A stretch of DNA of 64,000 nucleotides from the NCBI GenBank assembly GCA_964291465.2, contig OZ219929.1, positions 44,221 through 108,220 of the forward strand, written 5' to 3'. Below the pieces are notes generated by a model. It was given only the letters and a program-made list of their open reading frames with translations. It ran no database searches and was not told the origin of the DNA. Positions 32,920 through 41,394 of this stretch are shown here, piece after piece (position 1 is the stretch's first letter; each line of letters begins with the position of its first letter). The position numbers and the translations under genes were made by a program. Source of the DNA: JAGWBJ01 sp964291465 (lineage in GTDB: Bacteria; Chloroflexota; Dehalococcoidia; Lucifugimonadales; JAGWBF01).

Positions 32920-32953
32920 CGGGCCCTCTCCGTTCACAAGAGGAGAGGGCCCG
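32920..32953. repeat. Second hairpin behind hsp20
   Basis: CGGGCCCTCTCC (32920-32931) and GGAGAGGGCCCG (32942-32953), a perfect 12-bp stem with a 10-nt loop, 15 bp after the hsp20 stop. No U-tract. It could stop transcription together with the hairpin at 32846 or protect the hsp20 mRNA end. Its arm resembles the palindrome at 8546-8568. Confidence 0.5.
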
Positions 32954-32968
32954 ACGGCCGGCCCTGGA

Positions 32969-33436
32969 CTAGGACTTGGAGCCCTCCAGGGCATTGACGT
33001 TGATCTCGAGGATCCTCTTCCCGGCCTCCTCCGCCCTGGGCATTCTGACGGTGAGGACGCCGTTCTCGTAGGCGGCCTCGGCCTCGTCGGTGTTCAGCCC
33101 CTTGGGCAGTCTCACCACGCGGTGGAACTTCCCGAAGCGGTGCTCCCGGTGGAGGTACTCCTCCTGCTTGACCTCTTCCTCCAGCGTGCTCTTGGCCTCG
33201 ATGGTGAGGGTGTCGTTCGTGATGGAGGCGTCCACGTCCTCGGGCTTCACGCCGGGCAGTGTGGCGCGGACCACCAGCTTGTCCCCCTCCTCGTATACGT
33301 CGACGGCTACGGGCCCGAAGTAGCTGGCCACGGGCCGGCGGAAGTAGGTCCGCGGGAAGGCCCTCCGCCAGAAACGGTCGAACTCGCTTTCGCCCCGCCT
33401 GAAGTCCCCGAACGGCTCCCATCGCTTCAGCAACAT
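32969..33436 (-). CDS. hsp20: Small heat-shock protein Hsp20/alpha-crystallin family
   Basis: Holdase chaperone of 155 residues. The alpha-crystallin domain runs from about residue 45 (VAVDVYEEGDKLVVRATLPG) through ITNDTLTIEAKS, the RFGKFHRVVRLP strand and AAYENGVLTVRMPR with the G-V-L motif. The short C-terminal arm carries ILEINV, the I-x-I/V motif for oligomer contacts. The start at 33436 has GGAGGA upstream; an ATG at 33517 would lie inside the operator and promoter. Divergent from dnaJ-hspR-clpC and controlled by the HAIR operator at 33497. Confidence 0.92.
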   Translation of the reverse strand: MLLKRWEPFGDFRRGESEFDRFWRRAFPRTYFRRPVASYFGPVAVDVYEEGDKLVVRATLPGVKPEDVDASITNDTLTIEAKSTLEEEVKQEEYLHREHRFGKFHRVVRLPKGLNTDEAEAAYENGVLTVRMPRAEEAGKRILEINVNALEGSKS

Positions 33437-33488
33437 GTTGTGTGTCCTCCTCTTGTCTTGATAAGGCTTGGGTGACCTTTCAAGGCCT

Positions 33489-33520
33489 ATTATAGAAACT
33501 TGAGTGTATCTTGTCAAGTT
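33489..33520 (-). promoter_or_regulatory. Consensus hsp20 promoter overlapped by an HspR (HAIR) operator
   Basis: Minus strand TTGACA (33517-33512), exactly 17 nt, TATAAT (33494-33489). The inverted repeat AACTTGA...TCAAGTT (33497-33520) covers the -35 and most of the spacer. Read as CTTGACA-N6-ACTCAAG it matches the HAIR consensus CTTGAGT-N7-ACTCAAG with a spacer one base shorter. The gene for HspR itself is at 34530, so a repressor for this site is encoded nearby. Confidence 0.85.
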
Positions 33521-33617
33521 ATTGATAGATAGTTACTATGATATATGACTCTATACATAACAACTAATTGACATTCATGCATTATATAAGGTACCATTTC
33601 CATAGCAGGTGTGACTC

Positions 33618-34529
33618 ATGGCAACAACCGAAGACTTCTACTCGCTGCTGGGCGTTTCCAGGGACACGTCTGAGAAGGAGATTAGGCAGGCCTACAGGAA
33701 GCTGGCCCGTCAGCTCCATCCCGACGTGAACCCTGGCAACAAGGAGGCCGAGGAGAGGTTCAAGCAGGTAAACGAGGCCCACGAGGTCCTATCGGACCCG
33801 GAGAAGCGTCGCAAGTACGACGCCTACGGCCACGATTGGAAGCATGCCGATGACATCGAGCGGGCCCGGGCGTCGCGGGGCGGCGGGTTCGACCATTGGT
33901 TCACCGAGGGCCGAGTGCCGGGCGACGCCTTCGGTTTTGGAGGCGTGTCCACCGGGAACCTCTTCGACGACCTGTTCTCCGGCGGCGGGCGCCGGGGGTT
34001 CGCCCGGGCGGCGGTCCGCTACCCGGTGGAGGTGAGCCTGGAGGAGGCCTTCCGCGGCACCACCAGGCGGATCCGGATATCGGAGCCCGGCGAGGCGGAT
34101 GGCGGGCAGAGCCTGGAGGTGAAGGTGCCGCCCGGGGTCGACACTGGGTCGACGATACACCTGTCGCGGGGCACCGGCCGCCGCCGGGACGTCAACCTCG
34201 AGGTGACGGTCCGCTCCCACCCCGGCTTCCGACGCTCGGGGTCCGACCTGTACACCGACGTTCAGGTCCCCCTGGAGGACCTGGTGCTGGGGGCGGAGGT
34301 GCCCGTCACGACCCTCAAGGGCAAGGTGATGCTGACGGTGTCGCCCGAGACCCAGAACGGGCAGACCTTCCGGCTGGCGGGCCAGGGTATGCCCCAGCTC
34401 GGCAACCCCAAGGACCGGGGCGACCTGTACGCCACCGTCAGGGCGGTGCTGCCCAGTGAGTTGACCGACCGGGAGCGGGAGCTCTTCGCGGAGCTCAGGC
34501 GTATCCGGTCGGGCGGGGAGGCGATCTAA
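33618..34529 (+). CDS. dnaJ: DnaJ/CbpA-type co-chaperone
   Basis: A 303-residue type II J-protein. The J domain (residues 6-70) has HPD at about 34-36 (ARQLHPDVNPGN). There is no Cys-rich zinc finger; a Gly/Phe-rich stretch (about residues 85-130) leads into two C-terminal beta-sandwich domains (VEVSLEEAFRGTTRRIRISE, SHPGFRRSGSDLYTDVQVPL, LAGQGMPQLGNPKDRGDLYA). It would stimulate a DnaK encoded elsewhere. It is the first gene of the heat-shock operon. The 181-bp AT-rich region before it also holds the hsp20 promoter. Confidence 0.93.
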   Translation: MATTEDFYSLLGVSRDTSEKEIRQAYRKLARQLHPDVNPGNKEAEERFKQVNEAHEVLSDPEKRRKYDAYGHDWKHADDIERARASRGGGFDHWFTEGRVPGDAFGFGGVSTGNLFDDLFSGGGRRGFARAAVRYPVEVSLEEAFRGTTRRIRISEPGEADGGQSLEVKVPPGVDTGSTIHLSRGTGRRRDVNLEVTVRSHPGFRRSGSDLYTDVQVPLEDLVLGAEVPVTTLKGKVMLTVSPETQNGQTFRLAGQGMPQLGNPKDRGDLYATVRAVLPSELTDRERELFAELRRIRSGGEAI

Positions 34530-34883
34530 GTGACTACCCAAAGGCCGGTGGACGACGAGCCGTGCTACGTAATCAGCGTGGCGGCGCGCATGGTGGGGGT
34601 CCACGCTCAGACGTTGAGGTACTACGAAAGGGTGGGGCTGGTGCGGATTCCCCGTTCCCAGGGGAGGCGCCGCCTCTACTCTCCCAGCGACATAGCCAAT
34701 CTGAAGCGCATCAAGGCGTTGACCGAGGACCTGGGCATCAACCTGGCGGGGGTGGAGGTCGTCCTCAAGCTGATGACGCGCATCAATCAGCTGGAGAAGA
34801 GGAACCAGCAGCTCGTGGACGAGGTCGGCAGGCTCCGGTCTGCCCTCGCCTCCGGGGCCGAGGAGAGTCAGGTCCGGGCGTAG
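34530..34883 (+). CDS. hspR: Heat-shock repressor HspR (MerR family)
   Basis: A 117-residue regulator. The N-terminal MerR-type winged helix reads YVISVAARMVGVHAQTLRYY, then ERVGLVRIPRSQGRRRLYSP, followed by a dimerisation coil (LMTRINQLEKRNQQLVDEVG). HspR represses heat-shock genes at HAIR sites, with DnaK as co-repressor in Streptomyces. Such a site is present upstream of the divergent hsp20 gene. The start codon is GTG directly after the dnaJ stop. The order dnaJ-hspR-clpC points to autoregulation of the operon. Confidence 0.93.
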   Translation: MTTQRPVDDEPCYVISVAARMVGVHAQTLRYYERVGLVRIPRSQGRRRLYSPSDIANLKRIKALTEDLGINLAGVEVVLKLMTRINQLEKRNQQLVDEVGRLRSALASGAEESQVRA

Positions 34884-34937
34884 ACGCGCCGTGGCCTCTC
34901 GGCCGCCGTCAGACCGCAGCAGGAGGTAGACGAGGAG

Positions 34938-37379
34938 ATGTTGACACCAGAGAAATTCACGGAGCAGGCACAGCAGGTGCTGTCCAACTCCCAGGAGATC
35001 GTCCGGAAGTTCAAACACAGCCAGTGGGACGTGGAGCACGTCCTGCTGTCCCTGCTGGAGCTGGACCAGGGACTGCCCCAGGACATCCTGAAGGAGCTGG
35101 AGGTGTCGGCCGAGGCGGTGAAGGACGAGCTGCGGGAGGCGCTGGACCGGTCGCCGAAGGTGGTCAACGAGTCCACCGCCATCTATGCCACTCCCAGGGC
35201 GGGCCGCTTGCTGGAGAACGCCAGGGTCGAGGCCGAACGCCTGAAGGACGAGTTCATCGGCGCCGAGCACCTGCTGATAGGCGCGACCATCGAGCGTGAG
35301 GGGGAGGCGGCCCGCATCCTGAGCGCCCACGGCCTGGACCAGGAGAAGGTGTACCGCGCCCTGATGCAGATAAGGGGCAGCCACAGGGTCACCGACCCCC
35401 GCGCCGAGAGCAAGTACCGCTCCCTGGAGCGGTACAGCGTCGACCTGACGGAGCTGGCGCGCCAGGGAAAGCTGGACCCCGTGGTGGGTCGGGACGAAGA
35501 GATCCGGCGCGTCATGCAGACCCTCACGCGGCGCAAGAAGAACAACCCGGTGATAATAGGAGAGGCAGGCGTGGGCAAGACGGCCATCGCCGAGGGCCTG
35601 GCCCAGCGCATCATGGTCGGCGACGTGCCGGACGTGCTCAAGGACCGGCGGGTGCTGGCGTTGGACATGGGGGCCCTGGTGGCTGGCAGCCAGTTCCGTG
35701 GCCAGTTCGAGGAGCGCTTGAAGGCCGTAATGGACGAGGTGAAGAGCGCCCAGGGCGAGGTGATCTTGTTCATCGACGAGATACACACCGTCGTGGGCGC
35801 CGGCGGGGCCGAAGGGGCCATCGACGCCAGCAACCTCCTGAAGCCGGCGCTGCAGCGGGGAGAGCTCCAGTGCATCGGCGCGACCACCATCCAGGAGTAC
35901 CGGCGGTACATCGAGAAGGACTCGGCCCTGGAGAGGCGGTTCCAGGCCGTGTACCTGGAGGAGCCCACCGTCGACGACACCGTGGAGATCCTGCGGGCCC
36001 TGAGGCCCAGGTACGAGGCCCATCACAAGGTGCAGATCGAGGACTCGGCCCTGCTCGCGTCTTCACGGCTGAGCCACAGGTACATCGCCGACCGCCGCCT
36101 GCCGGACAAGGCGGTGGACCTCATAGACGAAGCCGCCAGCAAGCTGCGCATCGACGTCGAGAGCCTACCGGCCGCCCTGAAGTCGAGGGAGAGGCGCGTG
36201 CAGGAGCTGGCCAATGAAGAGGATGCCGCCGCCCAGCGGTCGGAGTACGAGGAGGCGGCGCGGCTCAGGACCGAGCGCCTTCGCCTGGAGGAGGACTACA
36301 ACCGGGACCGGGACGACTGGCTGAAGGACAACAAGACCGACATGATCGTGGACGAGGCGGACATCGCCGGCCTCATCTCCAAGTGGACCGGCATACCAGT
36401 GTCCAACCTCCTGGAGGGGGAGGCCCAGCGTCTTCTGCACATGGAGGAGAGCCTGCACGAGCGGGTGGTGGGCCAGGACAAGGCGGTGGTCGCCGTCGCC
36501 GAGGCGATACGGCGGTCGCGGTCCGGGCTGAGCGACCCGAAGCGGCCAATAGGCAGCTTCATCTTCCTGGGACCCACCGGGGTGGGCAAGACGGAGCTGG
36601 CCCGGGCCCTGTCCGAGTTCCTGTTCGACGACGAGGCCAACATGATCCGGATCGACATGTCCGAGTACATGGAGAAGCACACGGTGTCGCGCCTCATCGG
36701 AGCGCCGCCGGGCTACGTGGGATTCGACGACGGGGGGCAGCTCACCGAGGCGATACGGCGTCATCCCTTCAGAGTGGTGCTGTTCGACGAGATCGAGAAG
36801 GCCCATCCAGAGGTGTTCAACCTCCTGCTGCAGGTGCTGGAGGACGGGCGGCTCACCGACGGCCACGGCCGCACGGTCGACTGCCGCAACACGGTGGTGA
36901 TCATGACCAGCAACCTGGGCACGGGCGAAGCGGGCCGGCAGGCCTTCGGGTTCCGCAGCGACGGGAGGGAGGCCGTGGACGACCAGCGCCTCCGGGAGTC
37001 GGTCCAGGACGCGCTGAAGAGGGCGTTCCGGCCCGAGTTCCTGAACCGGATCGACGAGATCATCATCTTCGACCCGCTAACCCAGGAGCAGATCGAGAGC
37101 ATCGTGGGCCTGATGGCCGCCGAGGTGCTGCAGCGTCTGGAGGAGCGGCAGATAACCTTCGAGCTGGACGCCGGCGCGGTCAAGTGGCTGGCCCAGGAGG
37201 GGTTCGACCCCACGTTCGGCGCCAGGCCCATACGCCGGGCCGTGCGCAGGTATCTGGAGAACCCCCTGTCCACGGCGATTCTGACCGGGGAGTTCAAGGC
37301 GGGGGACCACGTGTACGTGGAGGTGGGGGGCGACGGGCTGACCTTCACCAAGGCCGCCGCCTCGGCCACCGCCGCCTAG
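34938..37379 (+). CDS. clpC: Clp ATPase, ClpC-type
   Basis: A AAA+ unfoldase of 813 residues. Two N-terminal Clp repeats (FTEQAQQVLSNSQEIVRKFK, then EVEHVL-like DVEHVLLSLLE), a first ATPase module (GEAGVGKT near residue 209, ILFIDEIHTVVGAGGAEG), and a short middle segment with a UVR-like helix (EYEEAARLRTERLRLEEDYN). The second ATPase module has GPTGVGKT near residue 545 and VVLFDEIEKAHPEVFN. The short middle region and length argue for ClpC rather than ClpB, which has a longer coiled-coil arm. The segment RQAFGFRSDG may be the ClpP-docking loop. Proteolytic partner ClpP is not in the window. Confidence 0.92.
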   Translation: MLTPEKFTEQAQQVLSNSQEIVRKFKHSQWDVEHVLLSLLELDQGLPQDILKELEVSAEAVKDELREALDRSPKVVNESTAIYATPRAGRLLENARVEAERLKDEFIGAEHLLIGATIEREGEAARILSAHGLDQEKVYRALMQIRGSHRVTDPRAESKYRSLERYSVDLTELARQGKLDPVVGRDEEIRRVMQTLTRRKKNNPVIIGEAGVGKTAIAEGLAQRIMVGDVPDVLKDRRVLALDMGALVAGSQFRGQFEERLKAVMDEVKSAQGEVILFIDEIHTVVGAGGAEGAIDASNLLKPALQRGELQCIGATTIQEYRRYIEKDSALERRFQAVYLEEPTVDDTVEILRALRPRYEAHHKVQIEDSALLASSRLSHRYIADRRLPDKAVDLIDEAASKLRIDVESLPAALKSRERRVQELANEEDAAAQRSEYEEAARLRTERLRLEEDYNRDRDDWLKDNKTDMIVDEADIAGLISKWTGIPVSNLLEGEAQRLLHMEESLHERVVGQDKAVVAVAEAIRRSRSGLSDPKRPIGSFIFLGPTGVGKTELARALSEFLFDDEANMIRIDMSEYMEKHTVSRLIGAPPGYVGFDDGGQLTEAIRRHPFRVVLFDEIEKAHPEVFNLLLQVLEDGRLTDGHGRTVDCRNTVVIMTSNLGTGEAGRQAFGFRSDGREAVDDQRLRESVQDALKRAFRPEFLNRIDEIIIFDPLTQEQIESIVGLMAAEVLQRLEERQITFELDAGAVKWLAQEGFDPTFGARPIRRAVRRYLENPLSTAILTGEFKAGDHVYVEVGGDGLTFTKAAASATAA

Positions 37380-37390
37380 GGCCCCAGTCT

Positions 37391-38776
37391 CTAGTACAGC
37401 TTTCCCGGGTTCATGATGTTGTAGGGGTCCAGGGCGGCCTTGACGGCCCTGGCCACGTCGAAGCCTTGGCCCATCTCCCTGGACAGGAGATGGGCCAGCT
37501 TTATTCCGACCCCGTGGCAGTACTCCATCGCCCCGCCCATGTCCTGGGCCAGGACCAGTATTCGGTCGACGGTCTCGCCCAAACTGCGCAGGTCGGCTCC
37601 GGCGGAGTCGCCGTCGGGCACCAGGAGCAGGGAGAACAGCTCCGGCCTGGTCCAGATGGCGTACTCGACGGCCCTGGCTCCACCGGCCGCGAGAATGCCG
37701 TCGCACTCGCGCCTGAAGGGCAGCACCCTGGACGTGGGCAGCGCTACGTGGAGATAGTCGAAGCTCCTGCCGTGGCGGCCCCAACGCACCTGTCGAGGCT
37801 GTCCGAGCATTTCGCGCTTGTAGCTCTCCCCGGCCCGGTGGCGGGTGCGCCAGTAGGATACGGTCTCCGAAGGGCCGATGTCATTGCCTCCGAAGGCCCG
37901 GCAGACCTCCAGCGACCTGGCTTCGGCGGCGTCGACACCCTGGGAGTATCCCTCGTACATGATGAACAGCCGGACGCCCGAGCCGTCCTCCTCGGAGAGG
38001 TCCACGAGGGATGGTTTCAGGCCCAGGGCGAAGAGCTCGGCCACGGCCTCGAATCCCCTGTCGAAGTCGGGGAAGGCCATCGTAGCGAAGGCGCGCTTCT
38101 CGGGCTCCCGCCAGACGCGTAGGGTGGCCCTGGTGATTATGCCGAAGACGCCTTCCGAGCCGATGAAGAGGTGGTTCAGGTTGGGTCCCGCCGAGTATTT
38201 TGGGATGGCCCGGGTGGCCAGCGTCTCGCCTGACGGCAGCACCACCTCCAGCCCCAGGACCTGGTCTCCCATGGGGCCGTGGCTGGCCCCCAGGTACCCG
38301 ACCCCGTTGGTGGATATGGCGCCGGCGACGGTGGCGATGGGCACGCTCCAGGGGTCGTGGCCCAGCATCAGTCCGTGGCCCTTCAGGGCCCGGGCCAGGT
38401 CCTCCAGGACCACGCCGGCCTCCACCGTCGCAGTCAGGTCGGTGGGGTTGATATCCACGATGCGGTCGAGGCCCTTCATGTCGATGACGATGCCGCCCTG
38501 GATGGGCGCGGCCGCGCCCATGACGCCGGTGCCGCCGCCGTAGGGAACGACGGGGACCCGGTGCTGCCTGGCGAGCTGCACCACCCGGGCCACCTGGTCC
38601 GCCGACCGGGGTACGACCACCACGTCGGCCATGCGCTCCAGCACGGCGCCGCCGGAGTAGACCCGGGACGGGGAGAGGGCGTCGGCGGAGTACCGGTCCA
38701 GGTCGGGCGGGTCCGTAAGCACGTTCACCGCGCCCAAGAGCCGGACCAGGGATGGGATCAGGTCGCTGGGAAGCAT
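37391..38776 (-). CDS. FAD-binding oxidase/dehydrogenase (GlcD/DLD family)
   Basis: A 461-residue flavoprotein of the VAO/PCMH family. The FAD domain has VPVVPYGGGTGVMGAAAPIQ and GHDPWSVPIATVAGAISTNG. The C-terminal FAD-oxidase domain ends NPGKLY, as in glycolate/lactate dehydrogenases and alkyldihydroxyacetonephosphate synthase. The substrate is probably a 2-hydroxy acid, but the exact one is unknown. It lies 17 bp after cysS on the same strand and is likely cotranscribed with ispD-ispF-cysS. Confidence 0.88.
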   Translation of the reverse strand: MLPSDLIPSLVRLLGAVNVLTDPPDLDRYSADALSPSRVYSGGAVLERMADVVVVPRSADQVARVVQLARQHRVPVVPYGGGTGVMGAAAPIQGGIVIDMKGLDRIVDINPTDLTATVEAGVVLEDLARALKGHGLMLGHDPWSVPIATVAGAISTNGVGYLGASHGPMGDQVLGLEVVLPSGETLATRAIPKYSAGPNLNHLFIGSEGVFGIITRATLRVWREPEKRAFATMAFPDFDRGFEAVAELFALGLKPSLVDLSEEDGSGVRLFIMYEGYSQGVDAAEARSLEVCRAFGGNDIGPSETVSYWRTRHRAGESYKREMLGQPRQVRWGRHGRSFDYLHVALPTSRVLPFRRECDGILAAGGARAVEYAIWTRPELFSLLLVPDGDSAGADLRSLGETVDRILVLAQDMGGAMEYCHGVGIKLAHLLSREMGQGFDVARAVKAALDPYNIMNPGKLY

Positions 38777-38793
38777 GGCCCTGGGAGGTGCGG

Positions 38794-40143
38794 CTACCGG
38801 TACGTCCAGGTGGAGCCGCCGGCGCCGTCCTCCACGGCCACTCCGAGGTCGGTAAGGCGGGAGCGTATTTCGTCGGCAAGCTGGTACTGTTTGGCCGCCC
38901 TCAGCGTCGTCCGTACTTCCACCAGCAGGTCGATGAAGGGGCTTCCGTCGTCACGGCCCTGGTCCGACGGCTGCTCGAAGGTCAGTCCCAGGACGCCCCC
39001 GAGGGACCTGAGGGTATCCTGGGCATGGCCCAAGGCGAGCCCGGACTCCCTGCCCCGGTTGATGGCCCGGGCCAGGTCGAAGAGCACGGCCAGCGCCTGG
39101 GGAGTGTTCAGGTCCGCGTCCATGGCCTCCAGGAACCGGGTCTTGAATGGGGCCGGGTCCAGGACCTCCCCGCCGTCGGCCCCCGCCTGGCGCAGGGCGT
39201 TGCGAAGGCGGTCCGTGGAGGGCAGGCCCGTGTCGTTGTACGTGAGGGGGCTCCGGTAGTGGGAGCTGAGAAAGAAGATGCGCAGGGTGTCGGGGCTGTA
39301 TCGGCGCAGGCTCTCCTGGAGAGAGACCAGGTTGCCCAGGGACTTGCTCATCTTGTCATGGCCCATGTGGAGGAGGCCGTTGTGCACCCAGTGGCGGGTG
39401 AAGGGCTCCTTGCCGGTGTAGGCCTCGCTCTGGGCCGTCTCGTTCTCGTGGTGGGGGAAGATCAGGTCCTGGCCGCCTCCGTGGATGTCCAAGGTCTCAC
39501 CCAGGTAGCTGAGGGCCATGGCCGTGCACTCGATGTGCCAGCCGGGCCTGCCGGGGCCCCAGGGGCTCTCCCATGATGGCTCTCCCGGCTTTGCGCCCTT
39601 CCAGAGGACGAAGTCCATGGGGTTCTCCTTGGACTGGTCCACCTCCACCCGGGCGCCCGCCATCATGCCGTCCAGGCTCCTGTGGCTCAGCTTCCCGTAC
39701 ATGGGCGATCTGCTGACCCGGAAGTACACATCGCCGTCGGAGGGGTAGGCGTAACCCTTGTCGATGAGGGAGCCGGTCACCTCGATGATCTTGGGTATCT
39801 CCCGGGTGGCCCGTGGATACACCGCCGCCCGTTTCACGTTGAGGGCGTCCATGCTGCGCATGTACTCGGCTATGTGCCTGTCGGCCAGCTCGTCGGGGGA
39901 GGTGCCCTCCTCCAGGGACCTCTGGATGATCTTGTCGTCCACGTCGGTGAAGTTCTGGACGTGCTGCACGTCGTGACCCAGGTACTCCAGGTAGCGTCTC
40001 AGTACGTCGAAGATGACGTAGCTCATGGCGTGGCCCAGGTGGCAGGGAGCGTACGGGGTGATGCCGCAGACATACATCTTTACGACGTCGCCCGACGGGG
40101 TGAACTCCTCCAGCTCGCCGCTGAGGGTGTTGTAGAGCTTCAC
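38794..40143 (-). CDS. cysS: Cysteinyl-tRNA synthetase
   Basis: Class I aminoacyl-tRNA synthetase of 449 residues. The HIGH-type motif is CHLGHAMSYV, preceded by MYVCGITPYAP (zinc Cys). The second zinc Cys is in GWHIECTAMAL and the zinc His/Glu pair in GGGQDLIFPHHENE. The KMSKS motif is HDKMSKSLGN. A helical DALR region ends the protein. The start overlaps the ispF stop as ATGA. The ispD-ispF-cysS order is common in several phyla. Confidence 0.97.
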   Translation of the reverse strand: MKLYNTLSGELEEFTPSGDVVKMYVCGITPYAPCHLGHAMSYVIFDVLRRYLEYLGHDVQHVQNFTDVDDKIIQRSLEEGTSPDELADRHIAEYMRSMDALNVKRAAVYPRATREIPKIIEVTGSLIDKGYAYPSDGDVYFRVSRSPMYGKLSHRSLDGMMAGARVEVDQSKENPMDFVLWKGAKPGEPSWESPWGPGRPGWHIECTAMALSYLGETLDIHGGGQDLIFPHHENETAQSEAYTGKEPFTRHWVHNGLLHMGHDKMSKSLGNLVSLQESLRRYSPDTLRIFFLSSHYRSPLTYNDTGLPSTDRLRNALRQAGADGGEVLDPAPFKTRFLEAMDADLNTPQALAVLFDLARAINRGRESGLALGHAQDTLRSLGGVLGLTFEQPSDQGRDDGSPFIDLLVEVRTTLRAAKQYQLADEIRSRLTDLGVAVEDGAGGSTWTYR

Positions 40144-40622
40144 GGGATTTCCTCCAGGAGCGCCACGGCGTAGGCCGACATGCCTTCCTCTCTGCCCACG
40201 AAGCCCAGGTGGTCCGTGGTGGTCGCCTTGATGCTGACGTTGGCGGGGGGGACGGAGATGGCCTCGCCGACCTTTTCCTTCATGGTGTCGATGAAAGGGC
40301 CCAGCCTGGGACTTTGAGCCAATATTGTAGCATCAACGTTTACGACGCGCCAACGCGCCCGGGATAGAAGGCGGGCCACGGCGGCCAGGAGGCCCAGGCT
40401 GTCCGCACCCTCGTACCGGGGGTCGGAGGGCGGGAAATGGGCGCCCTTGTCTCCCAGGCCCGCGGCCCCCAGCAGAGCGTCCATGATGGCGTGGACCAGC
40501 ACGTCGCCGTCGCTGTGGCCCGAGAGGCCCAGGTGGTGGGGAATCTGCACGCCGCCCACCACCAGCGCGCGCCCCTGGACCAGGGGGTGGGCGTCGAACC
40601 CGATGCCGACACGGTCAGCCAT
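40140..40622 (-). CDS. ispF: 2-C-methyl-D-erythritol 2,4-cyclodiphosphate synthase
   Basis: MEP-pathway enzyme making the cyclodiphosphate from CDP-ME-2-phosphate. A 160-residue trimeric enzyme. It starts ADRVGIGFDAHPLVQGRALV, the metal site DAH, then GLSGHSDGDVLVHAIMDALL with the second metal His, and GDKGAHFPPSD. The C-terminal VSIKATTTDHLGFVGREEGM is the CMP-binding region. It overlaps ispD by 8 bases and cysS by 4. Confidence 0.97.
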   Translation of the reverse strand: MADRVGIGFDAHPLVQGRALVVGGVQIPHHLGLSGHSDGDVLVHAIMDALLGAAGLGDKGAHFPPSDPRYEGADSLGLLAAVARLLSRARWRVVNVDATILAQSPRLGPFIDTMKEKVGEAISVPPANVSIKATTTDHLGFVGREEGMSAYAVALLEEIP

Positions 40623-41385
40623 CGGCCGCCGGCTGCCGGCTGCCCCTGGCCCTGCTCCGGAGGAGCGCCTCGGCTATGTCCATGTCCTCCCGGCTGGTCA
40701 CCTTCAGGTTGGCGTAGGAGCCCATGAAAACGTGGACGTCGTGTCCCAGACGCTCGACCATGGACGCGTCGTCAGTGACGTCTTCATCGCAGGCCCGGTG
40801 GGCTTCGAGAAGGATGTCGTACAGGAACACCTGGGGGGTCTGGACCAGCCACAGGGTCTCCCGGGGAGGGGTGGCTTCCACCCTGCTCCCCTCGGTGACG
40901 ACCTTGATGGTGTCCTTGGAGGGGACGGCGGCCACGGCGGCGCCGGACTGCGAGGCTGCCTCCAGCCCGCGCCGGAGGGTGTCGCCGTCCACGCACGGCC
41001 GGGCCCCGTCATGGACGGCGACCCAGCGGCAGGGGGACAGACGCTCCAGACCCAGCCGGACCGAGTCTTGCCTCCGGCCGCCCCCGGCGCAGACGGACTG
41101 GGGCGGGAGCTTCGTCCACGCCCGGTCCCTGGCCAGCGACCTGCCCAGGGGGACCTTCTCGGAGGACAGGACCAGGACCATCTCGTCCACCAGGGGACTG
41201 GCCTGCAGGGCCTCGACCGTGTGGGCTATGAGGGGCGTGCCCAGGACGTCGGCGAAGATCTTGTCCACGCCGGCCATGCGGCGGCTCTGTCCGGCGGCCA
41301 CCACTACGACACCCAGGGAACCGTTGGCAAGGGATGCGGCGGCCCGGGCCGCCGTGCTACCCGTGGTCGTGTCGGGGACGGGCAT
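40615..41385 (-). CDS. ispD: 2-C-methyl-D-erythritol 4-phosphate cytidylyltransferase
   Basis: MEP-pathway enzyme joining CTP and MEP. 256 residues, with a non-conserved Ala/Ser/Thr-rich stretch of about 22 residues before the core. VVVVAAGQSRRMAGVDKIFA is the CTP-binding loop with Arg and Lys, and VAVHDGARPCVDGDTLRR carries the conserved DGARP. TPQVFLYDILLEAH and DDASMVERLG complete the family pattern. It lies 9 bp after the PIN gene and overlaps ispF. Confidence 0.95.
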   Translation of the reverse strand: MPVPDTTTGSTAARAAASLANGSLGVVVVAAGQSRRMAGVDKIFADVLGTPLIAHTVEALQASPLVDEMVLVLSSEKVPLGRSLARDRAWTKLPPQSVCAGGGRRQDSVRLGLERLSPCRWVAVHDGARPCVDGDTLRRGLEAASQSGAAVAAVPSKDTIKVVTEGSRVEATPPRETLWLVQTPQVFLYDILLEAHRACDEDVTDDASMVERLGHDVHVFMGSYANLKVTSREDMDIAEALLRSRARGSRQPAADG

Positions 41386-41394
41386 CCTGGGCCG

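Noticed and set aside
33463..33488. Second HAIR-like repeat (AAGGCTTG...CAAGGCCT) near the hsp20 start
   Set aside because: Half-sites are too close and imperfect compared with the operator at 33497-33520.
33568..33590. TTGACA followed by TATATAAG as the dnaJ promoter
   Set aside because: Spacing is only about 10 nt, so these cannot work as a standard -35/-10 pair.
33789..36026. 745-codon minus-strand frame across dnaJ, hspR and clpC
   Set aside because: Lies opposite three well-supported genes and has no recognisable motif.
34938..37379. ClpB disaggregase
   Set aside because: The middle region is too short and UVR-like; length and layout fit ClpC.
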